In this document: piece after piece, positions 1-4,874 of the stretch | How the letters are laid out: each line of letters begins with the position of its first letter | How positions within the stretch are numbered: the first letter of the stretch is position 1 | Assembly: GCA_020724185.1 (NCBI GenBank) | Contig: DYHL01000172.1 | Span: 1 to 5,631 of the forward strand | Direction: 5' to 3' | Source of the DNA: Candidatus Nitrosymbiomonas sp. | GTDB taxonomy: Bacteria; Sysuimicrobiota; Sysuimicrobiia; Sysuimicrobiales; Humicultoraceae | DNA: 5,631 bases | Position numbers and translations under genes: made by a program | The notes under the pieces: model-generated | The model's input: the letters and a program-made list of their open reading frames with translations, nothing else | What the model was told of the DNA's origin: nothing | The model's database searches: none

Positions 1-1738
1 CGGCGAGTCCATCCAGTCCCTGCCAGGTAAACACGGGCGCACCGCCCCCCTCCGCGGCGCCGCGGGCAGGCCCGTCGCCCACTACCGCGATGAGCGGACC
101 CGCGGGTTTGGGCCGGTCTTGCGTAACGCCTTCCCTGATCACGAGGATCTTCGGCCAGGGTGACCCGTTGTATCCTTCCACAAGCACCAGGTTCGCGTGG
201 CGCAAACCTGCCAGCACCTGCGTCAGCGGGGGATCGCCCGCAAAGGGCCGCCGGTGCACGGCGCCACCAGGACCCGCCAGCACGGTTTCGATCGCGCCTG
301 CCTGCACGGCACGCCAGGTGTCCGTTCCCTCGTCGTCAACCGACCGCATGTGCGCGTGGTGCTTCACGACGGCCACTGCCAGGCCGCGCCGCCGCAGCGC
401 CGGGATCAGCCGCTCGATCAAGGTGGTCTTGCCGCTCCCTGAACCGCCGACCACGCCCAGGACCGCTGGTGGGCCGCCGCCGGCGCCGTGTAGTCCTGAC
501 GGCGTCAGGAGACGGACGGTAACGCGAGCACCCGCGGGCAATTCCAGGTCGCCTGGCTCGACCACGATGAGCGCGTTGGCCTCGCTCGCTGAACGAAGGG
601 TTGAGGTCCCCTGCCTGGCCAGGGGGGAAACCTCGATGCCGAAGGCGCCGTGGGCTGCCCGGCCCCACAGATACCGGAGGCGTCCTGGCTTCACCTTCAA
701 TCTGGCGCTCAGCGTGGCCGTAACGACCTGGCGGTGGGTCTCCCGATGACCCATCATCGCGCACAGCGCCGGGCGCACCAGCACCTCAAAGGCGATGCGG
801 GCGGCGCCGGGCGTGCCAGGGAGCGCAAACACCGGCCGTGAGCCAGCCAGCCCAAACGCCACCGGCGAGCCCGGCTTCATGCGGACGCCGGCAAACTTCA
901 TCTCAACGCCGAGCCGGCCCAGCGCGCTTCGCACCAGGTCGCGCTCGCCGACTGAGGCCCCGCCGCAGATCATCAGGGCGTCGGCCTCCAACCCCTCCCT
1001 GATCCTCTCCTCAAGAGCGGACAGTTCGTCCGGCGCTATCCCCAGCCGGAGCGGCGCCGCGCCCAGCGCCGTCACCTCGGCGGCCAGGGCATAAGAGTTG
1101 CTCTCACGCACCTGCCCGGGCCCCAAGGACGACCCGGTTGGCACGAGCTCGTCGCCCGTGGCCAGTATGCCCACCGACGCGCGCCTGAAGACTGGCACGC
1201 TGCTGCGCCCGATCGCGGCAATCAGGGCCAGATCCCCGCCCCGCAGCATGGTCCCGGCCTGCAAGACCGGCTCGCCGGCACGGGCCTCTTCCCCTGCCGG
1301 GAAGATATGGCGGCCGGGCTCGACCGGCTGGGCAATTGCCACACGATTGCCGCTCCGGCGGAGCAGTTCCTGGGGCACGACCGCGTCAGCGCCCACCGGC
1401 ACCGGCGCTCCGGTGGCGATGCTGACCGCGGTGCCGGGCTCCAAGGGCAGGGCCCACACCTGGCCTGAGAAGATGGCGCCGACCACCTCCAGGGAGACCG
1501 GCGCGGCGTCGGATGCGCGGGCAAGATCGGCGGCCCGCACCGCCACCCCGTCCATCGCCGCCCGTGGGAAGGGCCAGAGGTCTTCGGATGCCTCGATGGT
1601 ATCCGCGAGTACACGCCCGGCGGACTCGGAGAGCGGCACCTCCTCGGCTGACTGCCTGGAAACGCACCGCAGAACAAGATCCAACGCGTCCTCGACGCTG
1701 ATGGCAGCTAGGTGTGGCTCTGATGAGCGCGGGATCAA
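1..1738 (-). CDS. MoeA-MobB fusion: molybdopterin molybdotransferase with C-terminal MobB GTPase domain (3' end cut by window)
   Basis: The frame stays open from a TTG at 1738 to the window edge (579 codons). Residues 1-415 match MoeA, which inserts molybdate into adenylylated molybdopterin. Visible motifs are AMDGVAV (61-67), ATGAPVPVGADAVV (108-121), TGDELVPTG (194-202), RESNS (211-215), CGGASVGERD (258-267), MKPGSP (287-292) and LPGTP (306-310). A Gly/Pro linker leads into MobB at about 424, a GTP-binding adaptor for the guanine-dinucleotide form of the cofactor. It has Walker A GGSGSGKTT (431-439), VVKHH (457-461), the DDEGTDTWR region (468-476) and LVLVEGYNGSPWPKI (517-531). The size fits MoeA (about 400) plus MobB (about 170), so probably only 10-30 residues are missing. 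TTG is chosen because AGGAGG sits 6 nt upstream and no ATG or GTG lies in frame nearby. Two usually conserved MoeA positions differ: KPGKP is KPGSP and PGNP is PGTP. Identity of both domains is firm; the substrate enzyme is unknown. Confidence 0.93.
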   Translation of the reverse strand, partial: MIPRSSEPHLAAISVEDALDLVLRCVSRQSAEEVPLSESAGRVLADTIEASEDLWPFPRAAMDGVAVRAADLARASDAAPVSLEVVGAIFSGQVWALPLEPGTAVSIATGAPVPVGADAVVPQELLRRSGNRVAIAQPVEPGRHIFPAGEEARAGEPVLQAGTMLRGGDLALIAAIGRSSVPVFRRASVGILATGDELVPTGSSLGPGQVRESNSYALAAEVTALGAAPLRLGIAPDELSALEERIREGLEADALMICGGASVGERDLVRSALGRLGVEMKFAGVRMKPGSPVAFGLAGSRPVFALPGTPGAARIAFEVLVRPALCAMMGHRETHRQVVTATLSARLKVKPGRLRYLWGRAAHGAFGIEVSPLARQGTSTLRSASEANALIVVEPGDLELPAGARVTVRLLTPSGLHGAGGGPPAVLGVVGGSGSGKTTLIERLIPALRRRGLAVAVVKHHAHMRSVDDEGTDTWRAVQAGAIETVLAGPGGAVHRRPFAGDPPLTQVLAGLRHANLVLVEGYNGSPWPKILVIREGVTQDRPKPAGPLIAVVGDGPARGAAEGGGAPVFTWQGLDGLA

Positions 1739-1744
1739 GACATC

Positions 1745-1750
1745 CCTCCT
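1745..1750 (-). promoter_or_regulatory. Ribosome binding site deciding the TTG start of the MoeA-MobB gene
   Basis: A perfect AGGAGG lies 6 nt upstream of the TTG at 1738. An ATG at 1743-1741 is out of frame and reaches a TGA after two codons, so it cannot be the start. This makes TTG the best-supported initiation codon. Confidence 0.75.
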
Positions 1751-1837
1751 GACGATCGCGACGTCAACTGCTGCACCAGTACATTATGATGGGCCGGGAC
1801 ATCCGGTGCCAGGTCAGGAGGGGTATCTCTGGGAACA

Positions 1838-1878
1838 CGCGGCCCCGGGAGGCACGGAGCGCCTTACCCGGGGCCGCG
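1838..1878 (-). terminator. GC-rich hairpin between the rhodanese and MoeA-MobB genes (possible terminator or attenuator)
   Basis: A perfect 12-bp inverted repeat: the plus-strand arms are CGCGGCCCCGGG (1838-1849) and CCCGGGGCCGCG (1867-1878). Within the 17-nt loop, AGGC (1850-1853) can pair with GCCT (1861-1864), lengthening the stem past a 2-nt bulge. It starts 22 nt after the rhodanese stop codon. No T-run follows on either strand, so it is not a canonical intrinsic terminator. It could end or attenuate transcription from the cytochrome-rhodanese genes, or protect the 3' end of their mRNA. The structure is seen directly; the role is inferred. Confidence 0.5.
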
Positions 1879-1900
1879 CACTACGGCATGCTGGCGGCGG

Positions 1901-2341
1901 CTATCTGACCACCGGGAAGTTCTGCGCGTTCCACTCGCGCATCCCCAGCGCCACGCCTTTCACGTTCCGGTAGCCCATGCTGTTGAGCGCCATGACCACG
2001 TACGACGACCGCAGGCCAGAGCCGCAGATGACGATGATCTCGGCGTTCCGGTCGGATGGGATCTTGTCCAGGTTCCTGGGGAACGTCCTCACCGGCATCA
2101 GCACCGCGCCCTGGATGTAACCCGTGGCGGTCTCGTTCGCTTCGCGCACGTCCAGCAGGAACGGCTTCTCGCCCGCGTCCAACTTGGCCTTGAGCGCCGG
2201 GGGCGTTATGCTCAGAAAGTCGGTCGGCAGGTTAGCGATGAACGAGAACATCGCCTCCTGGACCGCCGGCGTCTGCGCCACCGCGGCTGGGGCCCCTATC
2301 AGAGCCACGAGTACTGCGACGATCGCTATCTTCTTGAACAT
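1901..2341 (-). CDS. Exported single-domain rhodanese (sulfurtransferase-like)
   Basis: 146 residues from ATG 2341. Residues 1-23 form a Sec-type signal peptide: KK, a hydrophobic run, then AVAQ with likely cleavage before or after Gln23, so the protein acts outside the cytoplasmic membrane. The rest is one rhodanese domain, with LLDVRE (62-67), GYIQGAVLMPV (74-84) and the active-site loop CGSGLR (106-111) carrying the catalytic Cys106. Such domains carry a persulfide and move sulfane sulfur between donors and acceptors; some instead serve as redox or sulfur-binding modules. ATG 2341 is preferred over GTG 2350 because AGGAGG (2356-2351) directly abuts the GTG but lies 9 nt from the ATG. The gene starts 18 nt after the multiheme cytochrome stop, so the two are almost certainly co-transcribed and may act on the same sulfur or redox chemistry. 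Fold and export are clear; the substrate is unknown. Confidence 0.9.
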   Translation of the reverse strand: MFKKIAIVAVLVALIGAPAAVAQTPAVQEAMFSFIANLPTDFLSITPPALKAKLDAGEKPFLLDVREANETATGYIQGAVLMPVRTFPRNLDKIPSDRNAEIIVICGSGLRSSYVVMALNSMGYRNVKGVALGMREWNAQNFPVVR

Positions 2342-2350
2342 CCTCTTCAC

Positions 2351-2356
2351 CCTCCT
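2351..2356 (-). promoter_or_regulatory. Ribosome binding site deciding the rhodanese start
   Basis: AGGAGG, part of GGAGGAGG at 2358-2351, lies 9 nt before ATG 2341 and immediately next to GTG 2350. Spacing favours the ATG. The site falls in the short gap after the cytochrome stop codon. Confidence 0.65.
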
Positions 2357-2359
2357 CCG

Positions 2360-3451
2360 CTATCTTGGTTGCATCGGTCTGGGCGGCGCGGTTACCACCC
2401 GGCCGTTTGCCTGCGAGCCCCTGGGATCGAGATCCTGGAGCCGCAGGAACAGGTTCGGATTGTTGTGGCAGGCCTCGCAAGTCCGACTCCGGGCCGTGAC
2501 CCGCTGGATGTTGTGCGGGGTCGCGGGCTTCCACGTCGGGATCGCGTTGAAGTTGGCCAGCGTGTTGACGAGCCCGGTGGCCTTGTCAATCATGTCCGGC
2601 GTCGTGGGCACGTGCCGGCTCAGCGTGTAGACATAGGGAAGGTCCCGGCTCGTGTTGCGGCCGATCTTGAGGACCGGCCGCGAGGTGGAACCCTCGCCCG
2701 CGTGGCAGCCGAAGCAGCTCTTGCTGACGCCGCCGTGGCAGACCGCGCAGTGCAGCTTGCTTCCGTGGATGTTGTGGGCCTGCAGCCGGCCCTTCCCCGG
2801 GGCCGCGGTCGGATGGCAGTCAGTGCACGCGGGCTTGTTCTTGACCGCGCGGCGGTTGGACGGCGCGCTGCCGTCGCCGTGCATCTGTGCTGCCGAGTGG
2901 CACGCGGTACACGCCATCTTGGCCTTGGAGAAGTGCACGTCGGCCGGGAAACCCTCGTAGGCACCGGTGTACTCCGCTGCCACGCGCCCGCTGTGGCAGG
3001 CCCCACAGGTCTGCTCCATCGGCGGGGTCTTGACGAACTGGTGTCCGGCGATCAGACCTCCCAGCACCGCGGGCGGTTGCGGAACGTAGGGCGGCTTGCT
3101 CACGTGGCAGTCACCGCAGGTGGCGTGGCAGGCGTGGCACTTGCCCTGGTACGCCTGCTTGGCCGCGGGCCACCGGACCGTTCCGCTCAGAGCCCGCAGG
3201 CCCGTCTCCATCCCACGCGTGGTGAAGTGCAGGCTCTTCGTGAACTTGCCCGCGATCTCTGCGTGGCAGGTCCCGCAGGCCTTCACGGGATCGGCCGAGG
3301 GGCGCCGGATCAGACCGGCGTGGGCGGTCTTCGGGTCCATGGTCTGCGCCTGACCCGCGTGGCAGGAGGTGCACCCAAGCTGACCGTGCGTGGACTTCAG
3401 GAACGCCGGCGCCACCAGCTTGCGTTCGTAAGGCGGCCCCACCTGGGGCAC
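2360..3451 (-). CDS. Decaheme portion of a multiheme c-type cytochrome (downstream of an in-frame TGA)
   Basis: 363 residues if started at GTG 3451. Ten CXXCH heme-attachment motifs are intact, with first Cys at residues 27, 59, 105, 112, 149, 181, 209, 235, 246 and 325. Many extra histidines (for example GHQF, DVHF, MHGDG, HNIHG, SRHVP, TPHNIQR) could be distal heme ligands. Motifs 3 and 4 (CHACH, CGDCH) are only two residues apart, and residues 251-324 are heme-free. Multiheme cytochromes of this sort move electrons outside the cytoplasmic membrane or form reductase subunits. This part has no signal peptide, yet heme attachment needs export, and GTG 3451 lacks a well-spaced ribosome site (GAGGG is 13 nt away). 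It is in the same frame as the 65-codon segment just upstream, separated by one TGA and three sense codons, so I read both as one 11-heme protein interrupted at 3463-3461. Heme binding is certain; the electron partner is unknown. Confidence 0.85.
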   Translation of the reverse strand: MPQVGPPYERKLVAPAFLKSTHGQLGCTSCHAGQAQTMDPKTAHAGLIRRPSADPVKACGTCHAEIAGKFTKSLHFTTRGMETGLRALSGTVRWPAAKQAYQGKCHACHATCGDCHVSKPPYVPQPPAVLGGLIAGHQFVKTPPMEQTCGACHSGRVAAEYTGAYEGFPADVHFSKAKMACTACHSAAQMHGDGSAPSNRRAVKNKPACTDCHPTAAPGKGRLQAHNIHGSKLHCAVCHGGVSKSCFGCHAGEGSTSRPVLKIGRNTSRDLPYVYTLSRHVPTTPDMIDKATGLVNTLANFNAIPTWKPATPHNIQRVTARSRTCEACHNNPNLFLRLQDLDPRGSQANGRVVTAPPRPMQPR

Positions 3452-3460
3452 CGGGGCTGC

Positions 3461-3463
3461 TCA
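3461..3463 (-). other. In-frame TGA splitting the 11-heme cytochrome reading frame
   Basis: The codon run is GAG GGC TGA GCA GCC CCG GTG. The reading frame from ATG 3658 continues unchanged through this single TGA to TAG 2362-2360, giving 432 codon positions with no other stop. Both flanks encode coherent cytochrome sequence. It could be a nonsense mutation, a base-calling error, or a recoded codon. TGA also ends the kinase, receiver-like and response-regulator genes here, so a genome-wide reassignment of UGA is unlikely. Confidence 0.8.
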
Positions 3464-3658
3464 GCCCTCGCCTTCGGCCGGGGGCGGGGGCAGTGGCCGA
3501 ACGAGCGGTTCCAGAAGCGCCCGGCTCGTATGGCAGGCCACGCAGCCGCTCTGAGCTGGCCCAGACGGCGCCGGCGGCGTGGCCAGCCCCAGCGGCAGCG
3601 CGACCAGGAGGATCACCGCAACCAGCGCGGCAAGCGCGTTGTTCCGCCCGATGCGCAT
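3461..3658 (-). CDS. N-terminal segment of the multiheme cytochrome: signal/anchor plus one CXXCH, ending at an in-frame TGA
   Basis: 65 residues from ATG 3658. Positively charged residues (Arg2, Arg5) are followed by a hydrophobic stretch at 8-26, a Sec signal peptide or N-terminal membrane anchor. One heme site, CVACH (39-43), then a Pro-rich linker and AEGEG lead to TGA at 3463-3461. The ATG overlaps the stop of the upstream receiver-like gene in a TGATG junction, and GGGGTGAG (3669-3662) can serve as ribosome site, pointing to translational coupling. Alone this would be a very small monoheme protein. More likely it is the front end of the decaheme part that follows in the same frame, to which it would supply the export signal and an eleventh heme. 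It could also be a genuine short cytochrome, but the orphaned, signal-less partner argues against that. Confidence 0.7.
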   Translation of the reverse strand: MRIGRNNALAALVAVILLVALPLGLATPPAPSGPAQSGCVACHTSRALLEPLVRPLPPPPAEGEG

Positions 3659-4077
3659 CAGCTCACCCCGGATCGAATCCGCGCCTCACGGTCCCTTGCA
3701 CGGTTCATAACGCAGAGCACCGCCTGCAGCCACTCGGGGTCCGCGCGGTCACGCGGGATGCAGGCACAGGCGCCGGCGCTCCACACGGCCTCGCGATACT
3801 CGCGGGCGCTGTCTGGAAGAAGAACCAGCACGCGTAGGTTCGGGTGCTCGGCGAGCAGGCCGGTCAGCGCCCCCATCATGTTGGCCCGCGCCGGGTTCCA
3901 GTCGAGCATCAAGGCGTCTGGGTGCCACGTGACAAGCCGCTCACGAACCTGCTCGAGCGATGAAACGTGCATGATCTCCGGTTGAATGGGAAGCATCGCG
4001 CGCGCGGCATCGGTGAGTTCGCGCAGGGTCTTGCCGAACTCGTGGCTTTCGGTCGCGACGAGCAGCCTGAACTCCAT
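3658..4077 (-). CDS. Stand-alone degenerate receiver-domain (CheY-like) protein
   Basis: 139 residues from ATG 4077. The pattern of hydrophobic strands and spacing follows a response-regulator receiver: strand 1 RLLVATES (4-11), strand 3 ALMLDWNP (55-62), strand 4 LRVLVLLPDS (81-90), and SAGACACIPRD (100-110). Aligned by eye with the full regulator at 4874-4212, Asp59 matches its phospho-acceptor Asp57. The acidic pair DD is TE (9-10), the switch Thr85 is Leu87, and the invariant Lys107 is Arg109. No output domain follows; the C-terminus is a short basic helix. It may therefore be a pseudo-receiver that signals by binding rather than normal phosphorylation. There is no signal peptide, so it is cytoplasmic. 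GAGG (4087-4084) lies 6 nt before ATG 4077, which is why I prefer it to the ATG at 4179. The stop overlaps the cytochrome start by one base. Fold assignment is moderately sure; function is unknown. Confidence 0.75.
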   Translation of the reverse strand: MEFRLLVATESHEFGKTLRELTDAARAMLPIQPEIMHVSSLEQVRERLVTWHPDALMLDWNPARANMMGALTGLLAEHPNLRVLVLLPDSAREYREAVWSAGACACIPRDRADPEWLQAVLCVMNRARDREARIRSGVS

Positions 4078-4211
4078 GCAGCACCTCACCATGCTATCCG
4101 CAATAATGCTAGAGGCGCGGCGCGTGGACCGGTATCGGGGAATCCTGGGGTTGTGCTGAGGGGTTTTCCTGACAGGCAATCCCGGCGCTGCCGGAGTGCC
4201 GACGAGGTGCC
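4078..4211. other. Intergenic region between the response regulator and the receiver-like/cytochrome/rhodanese genes, no gene
   Basis: This 134-nt gap is the likeliest place for the promoter and operator of the cytochrome genes, because the genes on either side are tightly packed. It contains a short stem CCGGC-AGC-GCCGG in the minus-strand transcript about 17 nt after the regulator stop, with no T-run, and an A/T-richer stretch around 4094-4114. I find no convincing -35/-10 pair and no clear paired NarL-type heptamers, so no specific site is called. Confidence 0.35.
4084..4087 (-). promoter_or_regulatory. Ribosome binding site supporting start at 4077
   Basis: GAGG, within GGTGAGG, lies 6 nt before ATG 4077. 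The protein homologous to receiver domains begins at that ATG, whereas the 34 codons between ATG 4179 and it resemble no domain and would fill most of the intergenic gap. Confidence 0.5.
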
Positions 4212-4874
4212 TCAGGCGTCTTCGGTCAACAGGCCGCGGCGCAGCGCGTAGCGTACCAGGTCGGCCCTGGTGCGCAGTTCTAGCTTCTCGATGATGCGGG
4301 CGCGGTAGGTCTCCACGCTCTTGGGGCTGAGGTGCAGCAGGCCTGCGATCTCGCGCGCCGTGTGGCCTGCGGCCACCAACCGGAGCACCTCCCGTTCTCG
4401 ATCGCTCAGCCGGTCGTAGCTGTCCCGCTCCTGGCCTGCCTGGGCCCCTGCAACGAAGTCCTCCAGCAACTGGCGCGTCGCCGCCGGGTGCAGGAACGCA
4501 CCACCCGCGGCGACCGTGCGGATGGCCGTCACCAACTCGACGTCCGCCGCGGTCTTGTTCACGTAGCCGGCGGCGCCGGCCTTGAGCACCGGAAACAGGT
4601 AGCGCTCCTGCGCGTGCACGGTCAATATGAGAACCTGCACGGGCAGGTCCTTGGCGCGGATCTGGCGCGTGGCTTCGAGCCCGTCCAGGCCGGGCATGCT
4701 GATGTCCATGATAACCACGTCGGGCCGCAGTCGTGCTGCCAGGGCCACGGCCTCGTGCCCGTCGGACGCCTCGCCGACGACGCGCATGTCAGACTCTTGA
4801 TCGAGCAGCGTCCTCAGCCCGGTACGGAGCACCGGGTGATCGTCGGCCAGCAGAACGCGGATCTCACCCGCCAC
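4212..4874 (-). CDS. NarL/FixJ-family response regulator (receiver plus LuxR-type HTH)
   Basis: 220 residues from GTG 4874. The N-terminal receiver has Asp11-Asp12 in LLADDHP, phospho-acceptor Asp57 in VIMDISMPGLDG (54-65), Thr85 in LILTVH and Lys107 in YVNKT, a complete phosphorylation site. A linker (about 125-152) leads to a LuxR/GerE helix-turn-helix at 153-216, with LSDREREVLRLVAAG (156-170), the turn REIAGLLHLSPKSVETY (174-190) and the dimer helix IIEKLEL (194-200). It is a DNA-binding transcription factor, normally active when phosphorylated by a partner kinase. The GTG overlaps the end of the kinase gene by 11 nt, so the two are translated together and are surely a cognate pair. A longer start at 4961 is possible but would add 29 residues with no domain match, entirely inside the kinase gene. 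Likely targets are the genes transcribed just downstream (inference). Confidence 0.94.
   Translation of the reverse strand: MAGEIRVLLADDHPVLRTGLRTLLDQESDMRVVGEASDGHEAVALAARLRPDVVIMDISMPGLDGLEATRQIRAKDLPVQVLILTVHAQERYLFPVLKAGAAGYVNKTAADVELVTAIRTVAAGGAFLHPAATRQLLEDFVAGAQAGQERDSYDRLSDREREVLRLVAAGHTAREIAGLLHLSPKSVETYRARIIEKLELRTRADLVRYALRRGLLTEDA

Larger units (their letters stand above)
1739..1900. other. Intergenic region upstream of MoeA-MobB, no gene
   Basis: These 162 nt separate the rhodanese stop from the MoeA-MobB start. They hold the 1838-1878 hairpin, a CATAAT hexamer on the minus strand (1788-1783) that could be a -10 element but has no convincing -35 partner, a short inverted repeat TGACG/CGTCA (1750-1754 and 1762-1766) abutting the ribosome binding site, and the Shine-Dalgarno sequence. 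A separate promoter for the Moco gene is plausible but not proven. I see no small gene or recognisable RNA. Confidence 0.4.

Noticed and set aside
336..764. A separate minus-strand gene of 142 codons
   Set aside because: It lies in another frame within the MoeA-MobB gene, whose motifs are continuous across this interval.
1735..1743. ATG closest to the ribosome site upstream of MoeA-MobB
   Set aside because: It is out of frame with MoeA and stops after two codons. The in-frame TTG at 1738 has ideal spacing.
1819..1825. A NarL-like heptamer (TACCCCT on the minus strand) upstream of MoeA-MobB
   Set aside because: A single heptamer with no paired copy at the usual spacing is expected by chance.
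1739..1900. A molybdenum-cofactor riboswitch in the leader of the Moco gene
   Set aside because: The long GC stem is simple and lies next to the upstream gene. I cannot trace the multi-helix layout expected of that riboswitch class.
2348..2350. GTG start for the rhodanese
   Set aside because: The Shine-Dalgarno sequence directly touches it, leaving no spacer. The ATG nine bases on has workable spacing and begins a normal signal peptide.
2369..3985. A 538-codon open frame on the plus strand opposite the cytochrome and receiver-like genes
   Set aside because: It is antisense to strongly supported heme-motif coding sequence, has Arg/Gly/Val-rich low-information content and no recognisable domain. 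Long antisense frames are common in GC-rich DNA.
4078..4179. N-terminal extension of the receiver-like protein to ATG 4179
   Set aside because: The added 34 residues match no part of a receiver fold, and the downstream ATG has its own ribosome site.
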